From positions 1 to 8,273 of the forward strand of contig JAJZNH010001009.1 of NCBI GenBank assembly GCA_021811745.1: a DNA stretch of 8,273 bases. The letters run 5' to 3'. Of the stretch, positions 1 through 6,185 are shown piece by piece; the stretch's first letter is position 1, and each line of letters opens with the position of its first letter. This DNA is from Acidobacteriota bacterium (GTDB lineage: Bacteria > Acidobacteriota > Terriglobia > Terriglobales > Acidobacteriaceae). The notes beneath the pieces are model-generated. The model was not told where the DNA came from and searched no databases. It saw nothing but the letters and a program-made list of their open reading frames with translations. Made by a program: the position numbers and the translations under genes.

Positions 1-458
1 AGGTGCCATGAGCGGCATGGGAGGCGGTGTTAACAGCCCGGATTGCCTGTTGGATTATCTGCGTCCGCAGACAATTGCACGCCCGCTGGCAGGACGCGGA
101 CACAGGAACGTCAGGCGCTGGTTGAGGCAGTTATCCAGAATACAGTTCTGCGCGTGTGTGGAGCTTCCGCTTCGATTCCGGGCGGCGGTCCTAAAGCCTG
201 CAGATACCTGCAACTGCGCTGTAGAGCTTGCACACTATTCGAGGATCGTCTGATCCTTTCAGATCCTTTATCTGTTGCATCGGCACGGTGCGCGTCACTG
301 GATCTGAAGCCCAGTCCACTCCATGAGGCGCGGACGTAGGCGCCCGCTTTAGACGCTGCCACCCGAAGCGCGTGAGAATGCTGAGATGGGCCTCAACAAG
401 TGGAATAGAGACCAGTCTCAAGCTGGTTCGAACGTTGTTTCGTTAAGAGGTAAAGAGT
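1..458. other. Region without a recognisable gene upstream of the CehA-like gene
   Basis: I see no gene I can support here. Two overlapping plus-strand reading frames run through about 8-339 but match no domain I know. One of them (roughly 100-200) reads in a codon-like way, so an eroded gene end is possible but unproven. Two small structures are visible: a GC-rich hairpin with arms GGCGC (327-331) and GCGCC (340-344) followed by CGCTTT, weakly terminator-like, and a palindrome GAGAC-CA-GTCTC at 408-419, about 40 bases before the next start codon, which could be an operator. Neither is strong. No clear -35/-10 pair was found for the downstream gene. Confidence 0.5.
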
Positions 459-2042
459 ATGCGAAGGTGTACGATCTGTTTAATCTTTGCCTATTGCTTC
501 TTGTCTACCAGTTTGCTCGGGCAACAAGCAATAACCTTTCGCGATCAAATCTGGGGTCATCTCCTCGTCACCACGATCGATCAGGCAACAGGCCTAAAGG
601 TGGATGCTCGCTGTTATCTGACTGACAGCGCAGGTCATCCGTGGACCCCTTCAGGTTCGATCACATATGTCAAGCCGCCCGAGCAGGATTTCATCGCTTT
701 GACGCATTTCGAAATCGCGCTGCCCCCGGGAACCTACACTCTGCGAGTGGTACGGGGAGCGGAGTACAGGCCCTACGAAGTCCAAATCCAAATCAAGGCA
801 GGCGAAATTCTGCGAGAAAGAGTCGAATTAACGCGCTGGATCAGCATGAATGCCCGCGGGTGGTACTCTGGCGATTTGCATAATCACCGGAACTGGCAGC
901 AAATGCCGGCGATCCTTCTGTCTGAAGATTTGAATCTCGCGAACACTATAACGAACTGGATATGGGGAAACCGAGCGATATCCATACAGCCTTCGGCGGG
1001 CGAACAGGCCATTCGTCGCGTGGACTCGACTCACGCATATTCGATCTATGACACGGAGATTGAGCGTGATGGGTCGGGTCCTGGATCGATCGTTCTGGAC
1101 GCATTGAAGAAGCCCATCGAGTTCCAAGGTTACGGCTTCTGGCCGCCTAATACAGTCTTTACGGGGGAGGCTCACAATCTAGGCGGCTGGGTAGACGCCG
1201 AGAAAATTGATTGGCGGGACAGTGCAGCCCTCGTGGCATTAGGCCAGATCGATTCTGCCGGGCTTGTCTATAACAGCTTCAACCCTTATGGTGTCGAACT
1301 AGGTGGTGGAAATACCGCGAAATTCAAACCTGCATTTGCTACACCTGGCGGAATGATGTATTGGGCTATGAACGTCTATTACAAGCTTCTCAATTGTGGC
1401 TTCAGGCTGCCTGTTTCGGCCGGTACCGCCTCCGGTGTTAAACCAACTCCTTTGGGCTACAGCCGCGTGTATGTGCATATCTCCGGCAAGTTCAGCTACC
1501 AGGAGTGGTTTCGCGAACTTAAAGCTGGACACAGTTTTGCCACCAACGGACCGATGATCTTCCTTACGGTAAATGGTCATGCAGTAGGTGACACAATTCA
1601 TTTCCCCTCAGACGCTGCAAAAGCGGCCCGGCAAGTCAGGGTTCACGCAGAGGTTGATTCACTGGGCGATCTGGACCGGCTGGAAATCGTCTGGAAAGGA
1701 AAGGTAGTTAAGCGTATTTTTGCCTCAACCAACTGCCACCGGCTTACAGCGGATTTCTTATTCACGGTTCCCGGTACTGGATGGTTTGCGGCGCGGACTC
1801 TTGAGAAGCCGACTAAGACCGTGCAGTTTGCCCAAACCAGCCCACTTTATGCCGAGGTTGGTCACGACCGTGGAATTGTTCCTGATGATGCCAGGTTCTT
1901 TGTGCAATTGATGAACCGCGAGATTGAGCACTATCGAAATATTCAGGGTTTCCACAGTGAAGCGGACAGGCAGGCGATGTTGGATATGTACACGAGAGCG
2001 AGAGCCATCTATTCAGGTCTAGCATCGCCGGATACGAGATAG
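459..2042 (+). CDS. Exported CehA/McbA-family (PHP-like) metallohydrolase-type protein
   Basis: A 527-residue protein. Residues 1-22 form a signal peptide (two Arg, then a hydrophobic stretch ending LLGQQ), so it is probably exported. Residues about 30-125 look like a carboxypeptidase-regulatory-like beta-sandwich (PGTYTLRV at 90-97). The core begins with GDLHNHR (138-144), the metal-binding start motif of PHP/CehA-McbA proteins. It continues with TGEAHNLG (235-242), a family-style NCGFRLPVSAGTASG stretch (312-326) and AGHSFATNGP (356-365). The Asp often seen in the AGxDS position of PHP-like proteins is absent (AGTAS), so hydrolase activity is not assured. The start is supported by AAGAGG about 8 bases upstream of ATG 459. 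CehA and McbA cleave carbaryl, but acidobacterial relatives have unknown substrates. Codon use is less GC-biased by eye than in the arsenic genes downstream. It converges with the ars locus and has no partner gene in the window. Confidence 0.8.
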   Translation: MRRCTICLIFAYCFLSTSLLGQQAITFRDQIWGHLLVTTIDQATGLKVDARCYLTDSAGHPWTPSGSITYVKPPEQDFIALTHFEIALPPGTYTLRVVRGAEYRPYEVQIQIKAGEILRERVELTRWISMNARGWYSGDLHNHRNWQQMPAILLSEDLNLANTITNWIWGNRAISIQPSAGEQAIRRVDSTHAYSIYDTEIERDGSGPGSIVLDALKKPIEFQGYGFWPPNTVFTGEAHNLGGWVDAEKIDWRDSAALVALGQIDSAGLVYNSFNPYGVELGGGNTAKFKPAFATPGGMMYWAMNVYYKLLNCGFRLPVSAGTASGVKPTPLGYSRVYVHISGKFSYQEWFRELKAGHSFATNGPMIFLTVNGHAVGDTIHFPSDAAKAARQVRVHAEVDSLGDLDRLEIVWKGKVVKRIFASTNCHRLTADFLFTVPGTGWFAARTLEKPTKTVQFAQTSPLYAEVGHDRGIVPDDARFFVQLMNREIEHYRNIQGFHSEADRQAMLDMYTRARAIYSGLASPDTR

Positions 2043-2122
2043 TGAATGGCTTGTAACGAGCGGCCACTGTGCTGGACTAGAAAGGTCTGTCTCGAACTCG
2101 AAGTGACAGGTAAATAGATTAA

Positions 2123-2157
2123 GGCTGGTTTGCAGCCGTGATGCCCCGGCATCTGCA
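2123..2157. other. Two overlapping, mutually exclusive hairpins between convergent genes
   Basis: GGCTG (2123-2127) pairs with CAGCC (2133-2137) around a 5-base loop. Just after it, ATGCC (2141-2145) pairs with GGCAT (2148-2152), which GATGCC/GGCATC extends to 2140-2153. TGCAG (2131-2135) can instead pair with CTGCA (2153-2157), which would break the first hairpin. The site lies between the end of the CehA-like gene and the minus-strand ars remnant, where a terminator would be expected, but neither strand shows a T tract. Confidence 0.3.
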
Positions 2158-2240
2158 GGTCAAGCATCGTCTGGATTCAAGTCATTAAACTCCGTTGCCC
2201 ACGTAGCGCGGGAGAGCGTTGCTAGCCTAAGTTCCGCGCT

Positions 2241-2321
2241 TTACAGGACGCGATCCCTTTGTCGCGAGAGGCGCCTCGGGATTGAGGCGGTGCAGCAGAT
2301 TTCCGCGACTGTATTCTTCAT
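2241..2321 (-). pseudogene. 26-codon stump, probably the 5' end of an arsenite efflux gene (acr3-like)
   Basis: A 26-residue ORF, too short to be a normal gene, but with an excellent ribosome binding site: GGAGGAG sits 7 bases before its ATG and the start is only 18 bases after the arsC stop. The product begins MKNTVAEICC and contains IPRRLS. Acr3 permeases often have a short variable N-terminus ending in a similar (K/R)RLS before the first membrane helix. Here the reading departs right after RRLS, gives RQRDRVL and stops, with no membrane segment. The break lies near a perfect palindrome, GAGGCGCCTC (2268-2277). In many ars operons the gene after arsC is acr3 or arsB, so position supports the call. 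The identity rests on ribosome binding site, position and about six residues, so another lost gene cannot be excluded. Confidence 0.4.
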
Positions 2322-2339
2322 GGTGCTTCTCCTCCACCA

Positions 2340-2797
2340 TCAAAGTGGCTGCCGCCCGATCTCGCGCATCTTCTTTTCAATCGCCATGCGGTCGAGGGCT
2401 TCGATGGGCAGGCTGAGCAAGAGCCGCACGCGCGTCCGCATCTGGCGCAAGGTCTGCGCGAAGGCGGCGCGCTTCTCTTCCTCCGTGCCGGCGACGGCGG
2501 CGGGATCAGGAAAACCCCAATGCGTCGTAACGGGTTGTCCAGGCTAGAGCGGCCATACTTCGCCCGCTGCCTTGTCGCAGACAGTGATGACGAAGTCCAG
2601 CTCCGGTGCGCCGAGGGCGGCGAACTCATCCCAGCTTTTGCTGCGCAGTGCTTCAACCGGGTATCCAAGTGCGCGCACCTGCTCGATAGCGAAGGGATTC
2701 ACGCGGCCGGTGGGATGGCTGCCCGCGCTGTAGGCGCGGAAGCGGCCCGCGCCGAGTTGCCGGCACAGAGGATGAGGATGTTGTAGAGCTTCGGCAT
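2340..2797 (-). pseudogene. arsC: Arsenate reductase (thioredoxin-coupled, LMW-phosphatase fold), inactivated
   Basis: This family reduces arsenate to arsenite using a P-loop cysteine and two further redox cysteines. The ATG at 2797 follows arsM by 24 bases, with AGGGA upstream. The frame begins MPKLYNILIL and keeps the CX5R loop (CAGNSAR, residues 11-17), then is lost; that frame stops at 2699 after 32 residues. The next frame resumes the family sequence at GAGRFRAYSAGSHPTGR and runs through KSWDEFAALGAPELDFVITVCDKAAGEV. It then reads WPL-stop-PGQP where relatives have CPVWPGQP. So the resolving Cys (Cys89 in S. aureus numbering) is Trp, and the next Trp codon is TAG. After the stop, HWGFPDPAAVAGTEEEKRAA and a normal C-terminus reach TGA at 2340. 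About 40 bases are missing after the P-loop, since an intact copy would be near 165 residues. Confidence 0.85.
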
Positions 2798-2821
2798 GTT
2801 TGATTCCCTGGAGGCTGCCGC

Positions 2822-3658
2822 TCAGTTTGAGCAGCAACTCGATCCACGGCACGCGCGGCCCGGTTTGGTGGCGCGTATGAAGGCGCTCATCAGCTTGTCG
2901 CCGGCCAGGGGCGCGATGGCATCCACATCCACCCCCGCGGATTCGAGAAGCTGGCGCGCATCTTCGATGTTGTACACGCGGGTGGGTTCGAGCGAGATGG
3001 CAGTGAAACCGGCCTGCGCAAGCCTGGCCATCTCCTCCTTCTCTTCGAGCGCGCCGGCGATGCAGCCCACCCAGAGCGCCATGCTGCGGCGTACCGGCTC
3101 GGGCACTTCGCCGCGCGCGACGACGTCTGACACCGCGAAGCGACCGCCCGCCTTGAGCACGCGATAAGCCTCGCGCAACACGCGATCCTTGTCGGCGGAG
3201 AGATTGATGACGCAATTGGAGATGACAACATCAACGGCATTGTCGGGCAGCGGAATCTTTTCAATTTCGCCTTTTAGGAACTCGACGTTTTCGATGTCCG
3301 CTTTGCGCTGATTTTCGCGGGCGAGGGCGAGCATGTCGTCCGTCATGTCGAGGCCGTAAGCCTTGCCGGCGGGCCCGACGCGGCGTGCGGAAAGCAGCAC
3401 GTCGATGCCGCCACCGGAGCTGAGATCCAACACGGTTTCGCCGGGCTTCAATTGGATGAGCGCGGTCGGATTGCCGCAGCCCAGCGAAGCCAGCATCGCG
3501 CCTTCAGGCAGGCCGCTCTTTTCGGCCTCACCGTAGAGGTCCTTGGTGACCGGATCGCAACAAGTGAAGACCGGATTGCAGCAGGCTCCGGAGTTTGTCT
3601 GCCGCACATGGCGCGCCGCCGCGCCGTACTTTTCCTGCACCAGTATCTTTGTGTCCAT
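2822..3658 (-). CDS. arsM: Arsenite S-adenosylmethionine methyltransferase
   Basis: A 278-residue cytosolic enzyme expected to methylate As(III) using SAM, giving methylarsenicals that can volatilise. The SAM site is visible as VLDLSSGGGIDVLLSA (76-91). GLDMTDDML (102-110) follows, and the DVVISNCVINL stretch is near 143-153. The three cysteines that bind As(III) in this family are C61 (SLGCGNP), C149 (SNCVINL) and C199 (GCIAGA). The N-terminal pairs C26/C27 and C33/C34 and the C-terminal cysteines C270, C275 and C276 (CRGSSCC) are also typical of bacterial ArsM. Length and reading frame look intact. The ATG at 3658 has only a weak ribosome binding site (GATGAG). It is the first gene of the minus-strand ars unit and is followed directly by the broken arsC. 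It diverges from arsR, which probably represses it. Confidence 0.93.
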   Translation of the reverse strand: MDTKILVQEKYGAAARHVRQTNSGACCNPVFTCCDPVTKDLYGEAEKSGLPEGAMLASLGCGNPTALIQLKPGETVLDLSSGGGIDVLLSARRVGPAGKAYGLDMTDDMLALARENQRKADIENVEFLKGEIEKIPLPDNAVDVVISNCVINLSADKDRVLREAYRVLKAGGRFAVSDVVARGEVPEPVRRSMALWVGCIAGALEEKEEMARLAQAGFTAISLEPTRVYNIEDARQLLESAGVDVDAIAPLAGDKLMSAFIRATKPGRACRGSSCCSN

Positions 3659-3685
3659 TGCTGACTCATCACATGCGTTTAAGCA

Positions 3686-3714
3686 GATATATGGGTATCG
3701 CTCCTATTTGCCAA
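3686..3714 (-). promoter_or_regulatory. Candidate sigma70 promoter for arsM
   Basis: Read on the minus strand, TTGGCA (3714-3709, 5 of 6 to the -35 consensus) is followed by exactly 17 bases and then TATATC (3691-3686, 4 of 6 to the -10 consensus). This places transcription start roughly 20 bases before the arsM ATG. The same bases read as TTGCCA on the plus strand, so the -35 area may be shared with arsR. Confidence 0.5.
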
Positions 3715-3719
3715 TGCGC

Positions 3720-3740
3720 ATACGAAGACGCGTATACAAT
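3720..3740 (+). promoter_or_regulatory. Candidate ArsR operator overlapping the arsR -10 box
   Basis: A perfect inverted repeat ATACG-N6-CGTAT occupies 3720-3735. It overlaps a -10-like TACAAT (3735-3740) or TATACA (3733-3738). A TTGCCA at 3708-3713 is a possible -35, but its spacing of 19-21 bases is long. A symmetrical element over the -10 of arsR fits autorepression by the dimeric ArsR. Another stretch, ATGCGTTTAAGCAGATAT (3673-3690), loosely resembles known ars operators and overlaps the arsM -10. Both are inferences from sequence only. Confidence 0.4.
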
Positions 3741-3746
3741 AGCGGC

Positions 3747-4145
3747 ATGAAACACGGCTCGAAATCCGCTGATCTGGCCGGAGTGTTTGCGGCACTGTCC
3801 GACGCCACGCGGCTACGCCTGTTGAATCTGATGAACGGGCGCGAGGTCTGCGTCTGCTACTTTGTGGAGATCCTCGGGCAGGGCCAGCCGAAGATCTCGC
3901 GGCATCTGGCCTATCTGCGCAAGGCTGGACTCGTGACCGCGCGGCGCGAGGGCAAGTGGATGCACTACCGCATCGTTCCCCAGGCCGATGAGGCAACGGC
4001 TTCCATCCTCGATGCGGTGCTGGCGTCTTTCGGCAGTGACAGGCAGATGCAGGCGGACCGGGCCAGGCTGGACCGCGCCTGCTGCGCGCGGCGCACGCTG
4101 GTGGTGCCGGTGGGAGCGCCGCGGCCGGCGGCGCTGGCGCAGTGA
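3747..4145 (+). CDS. arsR: ArsR/SmtB-family arsenic-responsive repressor
   Basis: A 132-residue winged-helix repressor expected to bind operators in the divergent arsR-arsM region and release them on binding As(III). ALSDATRLRLLNLM (16-29) is the family's N-terminal helix pair. C35 and C37 form the CVC metal-sensing motif of E. coli-type ArsR, although the third Cys of CVCDLC is replaced (CVCYFV). The recognition helix is within QPKISRHLAYLRKAGLV (47-63), followed by the wing (TARREGKWMHYRI). A second cysteine pair, C112/C113, lies in a C-terminal extension and recalls sites in other ArsR proteins. The frame is open upstream to 3543, but ATG 3747 gives the normal N-terminus; the upstream ATG 3714 would add RIRRR-rich residues. 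No Shine-Dalgarno precedes 3747, so the transcript may be leaderless. Confidence 0.92.
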   Translation: MKHGSKSADLAGVFAALSDATRLRLLNLMNGREVCVCYFVEILGQGQPKISRHLAYLRKAGLVTARREGKWMHYRIVPQADEATASILDAVLASFGSDRQMQADRARLDRACCARRTLVVPVGAPRPAALAQ

Positions 4146-4231
4146 TTGGAGTTGGGAAAGAGCACAGGAACACATGGAAGCCGGGATGGGAATATACTTG
4201 GCGCGCGGTTGAGTGGGAGGCCTGAAGAGAC

Positions 4232-4516
4232 GTGTGGAGGCTGATAAGGCGCTGGCTGCTGCGCGGGACCGTGGCGCTCGCGGTAGCGTTTGTGGCTGTT
4301 TACGTTGGGGACTGGGCCGTCTTCAACCTGCGCGGTTCACCCACCGCCAGGGTGAGGGTCAATCGGTATCTGACAGTTCCGCTGAAGGGCCGCAAGCAGG
4401 AGTTCGACTACCTCGGCACGCAGGACGTGCCGTGCTCCATATCGCTGTTTCCGCAGGGCGGACGGAGCGCCTGCTGGCAGTTGCGGCGCAACTCCAATCA
4501 GGGGATGGATCTGTAA
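4232..4516 (+). CDS. Small membrane-anchored protein of unknown function
   Basis: A 94-residue protein with a GTG start at 4232, supported by GGGAGG upstream. Residues 1-11 are basic (MWRLIRRWLLR), followed by one hydrophobic segment at about 12-30. This is a signal anchor, so the rest probably lies outside the cytoplasmic face. The soluble part holds SPTARVRVNRYLTVPLKGRK, then EFDYLGTQDVPCSISLFPQG and two cysteines (C68, C81) that could pair outside the membrane. It resembles uncharacterised short proteins I associate with Acidobacteriota genomes, but I cannot name a family. It follows arsR by 86 bases on the same strand; nothing in it suggests an arsenic role. It converges with the VOC gene across a 91-base gap holding a large hairpin. 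Confidence 0.65.
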   Translation: MWRLIRRWLLRGTVALAVAFVAVYVGDWAVFNLRGSPTARVRVNRYLTVPLKGRKQEFDYLGTQDVPCSISLFPQGGRSACWQLRRNSNQGMDL

Positions 4517-4554
4517 GCACACTTCTCTCGCAGGCAAACGATGACGCGCCATGC

Positions 4555-4597
4555 CGGAAGCGCCGGAGTTTCCGATGGAAAACGCCGGCTGCTTCCG
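4555..4597. terminator. Long interrupted hairpin between convergent genes, possible bidirectional terminator
   Basis: CGGAAGC (4555-4561) pairs with GCTTCCG (4591-4597). Inside it GCCGG (4562-4566) pairs with CCGGC (4585-4589), and innermost TTTCC (4569-4573) pairs with GGAAA (4577-4581) around a GAT loop. That makes 17 pairs with only a bulged T4590 and a small AG/ACG internal loop. It sits in the gap between the plus-strand small protein (ends 4516) and the minus-strand VOC gene (ends 4608). No T tract follows on either strand, so intrinsic termination is uncertain; it may instead protect 3' ends. Confidence 0.5.
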
Positions 4598-4607
4598 CGC
4601 GATACTA

Positions 4608-5432
4608 TCACCGCCGGCGGCGGGTGCGTGTTGGCGCAAAGACGAATTGATTGCCGTCGGGATCAGTGACGATGATGCGTCTCCCGCGCTGCTCCACTGG
4701 CACACCGGCTGCCTGCAGCTTCTTGGCCGCGGCGGCTACGTCATTGACCGCGAAAAAGAGTCGAGGCCTGGCGCGAGGTCCGGCGGGCCGAAGCAAAATC
4801 CATGGCAGCGGACGACTGGTGATACGGATACGCGCGCCCACGCGCGTATTCCTTGCGGTAAAGCCCATGCCCGCGGTGTAGAACTGCATGGCTGCCGCCA
4901 TGTCTGGAACGGGAAGCTCGAAGCCCGCAATCTTATCGGAGACACGATTGGGACCAAGGTGCTTGCCCCGGTCGAGAGTGTGGCGCGAACCGGGCATGTA
5001 CTGGGTGAACTCGGTGACGCGGCCCTCGGGATCCATAAGCGATGAGATGAGGTTGCCCGCGCCGGCTTTCTCTACAGGCCGTGGCTTGAGGCCGTGCGCC
5101 GCCAGCGTGTTGTAGAGAGCATTGAGATCGTTCGATTCATAGCAGACGTGCATCCAGCCCAGCGGTTCCGAGGGGTTGTTCTGCGGATAGACTTCAAAAA
5201 ATTGGCGGTTATTGATTTTGACGAAGACCTCGGTGGTCTTGCCATCCTTGGTGAATGCGAACGATTCCTCGTATCCGAGCTTGTTGAGGAACGCAATTTC
5301 CTGGTCGAGATTGCTTACGCGATAAGCCACGTGCGCAATGCCGGTGATCGCGGAGCCCTGCGCAAAAATCCGAGGCGAGCAGGCGCAGAGCATAGCCAAC
5401 GCGAGAGTGCCAAGCCACCGCATTTTCATCAT
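4608..5432 (-). CDS. Exported two-domain VOC (glyoxalase/dioxygenase-fold) protein
   Basis: A 274-residue protein. Residues 1-25 form a signal peptide (MMKMRW, hydrophobic LGTLALAMLCAC, then IFAQ), implying export; LCAC is a poor lipobox. Two VOC modules follow. The first (about 30-147) keeps a plausible H-E-H-E metal set: H34 (GIAHVAYRV), E80 (FFEVYP), H95 (WMHVCYE) and E141 (VTEFTQY). The second (about 165-267) has E172 (GFELPV) and the DPDGNQF motif (257-263), but His and Glu are replaced at the other equivalent places, so only the first module seems able to bind metal. The C-terminus is Arg-rich (TRTRRRR). AGGAAGG lies 10 bases before ATG 5432. It is the last gene of the kduD-kdgF run, 52 bases after kdgF. 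The substrate cannot be deduced; VOC proteins include isomerases, dioxygenases and binding proteins. Confidence 0.8.
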   Translation of the reverse strand: MMKMRWLGTLALAMLCACSPRIFAQGSAITGIAHVAYRVSNLDQEIAFLNKLGYEESFAFTKDGKTTEVFVKINNRQFFEVYPQNNPSEPLGWMHVCYESNDLNALYNTLAAHGLKPRPVEKAGAGNLISSLMDPEGRVTEFTQYMPGSRHTLDRGKHLGPNRVSDKIAGFELPVPDMAAAMQFYTAGMGFTARNTRVGARIRITSRPLPWILLRPAGPRARPRLFFAVNDVAAAAKKLQAAGVPVEQRGRRIIVTDPDGNQFVFAPTRTRRRR

Positions 5433-5484
5433 TGATTCTTGACCTTCCTAAACCAATCCGGCGCGCCGGATGGCGGCGTTTCTG

Positions 5485-5823
5485 TCAGGCATAGTCCTGG
5501 CGATAAGGAGTGAAGATGTCCAGCGCCTCGGAGTCTTCGATGGCCGAAGCCTTATGTTCAACATCACCATTGACGACGACGCTGTCGCCGGCGCGCATCT
5601 CCCAGCTTTTGCCTTCGGCCTCAAAGCGGATGTGGCCGCGGGTAACGTAGACAAGCTGGTGATGCGGGTGGCTGTGCAGGGCGCCCACCCAGCCTTTGGT
5701 GAACTGATGACGAACCAGCATCAGGTGAGGATTATAGGCCAGCACCTGGCGCAGCATTCCCTGTTCCGGTGTAGTAACGGCGGTTGCGTCTGTTGCCGTG
5801 TAGACGACAGCCTCTTGGTTCAT
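5485..5823 (-). CDS. kdgF: KdgF-type cupin, unsaturated monouronate ring-opening enzyme
   Basis: A 112-residue single-domain cupin. KdgF speeds conversion of the 4,5-unsaturated monouronates made by pectate and alginate lyases into linear keto sugars, feeding KduI/KduD. The sequence follows the family closely: VLAYNPHLMLVRHQFTKG near 27-44, metal motif HSHPHHQ with H50, H52 and Q56, then GDSVVVNGDVEH ending in the metal ligand H90. The C-terminal DIFTPYRQD carries D102, F104 and R108, which from memory match the active-site residues reported for Yersinia KdgF, as does Gln replacing the usual cupin Glu. Length is normal. GGGAGA lies 7 bases before ATG 5823. It stands between a small membrane protein gene and the VOC gene, downstream of kduD, in keeping with a uronate pathway operon. 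Confidence 0.87.
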   Translation of the reverse strand: MNQEAVVYTATDATAVTTPEQGMLRQVLAYNPHLMLVRHQFTKGWVGALHSHPHHQLVYVTRGHIRFEAEGKSWEMRAGDSVVVNGDVEHKASAIEDSEALDIFTPYRQDYA

Positions 5824-5876
5824 AATGTTCTCCCTCGGAAATTGTAGAGCAGGCGCTGGCCTGGCCGCTCAGTGCG

Positions 5877-6185
5877 TCATAGATGGCAAAAATAAACCGG
5901 AGCCAGCGAGGCAAGCGAGGCGCCTGCCTGCAGCGCAATCACAAACAGCGCAGGACGAAGCGTTCTTGGCAGCCATTTGATTGCGAAGAAGAGGAGCAGT
6001 GGCAACTGGCCGGCCATCAGCATCTGCCAGAGATGCGCCGCGGCACCTTCGTCAGGTTCGCGTGCCGCGTCGAAGATGGCGATGCGGCCCAGCACAAGAG
6101 CCAGGGCCGCGAGTGACATTGCCACGGGCAGAAGGGCGCTGGGATATTTCAAGATGGCGCTGAATGTTAGCGGATCCCGATTCAC
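5877..6185 (-). CDS. Small three-helix membrane protein of unknown function
   Basis: A 102-residue hydrophobic protein with a GTG start at 6185 and a strong ribosome binding site, AGGAGG, four bases upstream. The frame stays open back to the kduD stop, 96 bases earlier, but no better start exists. Three membrane segments are visible at about 15-36, 53-70 and 78-98. They are joined by an acidic loop (DAAREPDEG, 39-47) and a basic loop (KWLPRTLR, 70-77); the charges suggest the basic loop is cytoplasmic. There is no catalytic motif and I do not recognise the family. It is sandwiched between kduD and kdgF, with gaps of 96 and 53 bases, so it is probably co-expressed with uronate catabolism. It is too short for a classical transporter, and no function is assigned. 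The start region may be folded into a hairpin. Confidence 0.75.
   Translation of the reverse strand: MNRDPLTFSAILKYPSALLPVAMSLAALALVLGRIAIFDAAREPDEGAAAHLWQMLMAGQLPLLLFFAIKWLPRTLRPALFVIALQAGASLASLAPVYFCHL

Noticed and set aside
239..268. GGATC-GTCT-GATCC hairpin considered as a terminator
   Set aside because: The stem is only five pairs, no T tract follows, and no gene is known to end there.
2544..3215. A 223-codon minus-strand frame joining part of arsM DNA to arsC-like sequence
   Set aside because: The first part is an out-of-frame reading of arsM. Only the last part is real arsC sequence, reached because of the arsC frameshift, so it is not a fusion gene.
3543..3746. A possible 68-residue N-terminal extension of ArsR
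   Set aside because: It overlaps arsM and its promoter and does not resemble ArsR proteins; ATG 3747 gives the normal length.
4213..4650. A 145-codon plus-strand frame overlapping the small membrane protein
   Set aside because: It has no membrane segment or family pattern, whereas the overlapping frame at 4232 has a ribosome binding site, a signal anchor and a coherent sequence.
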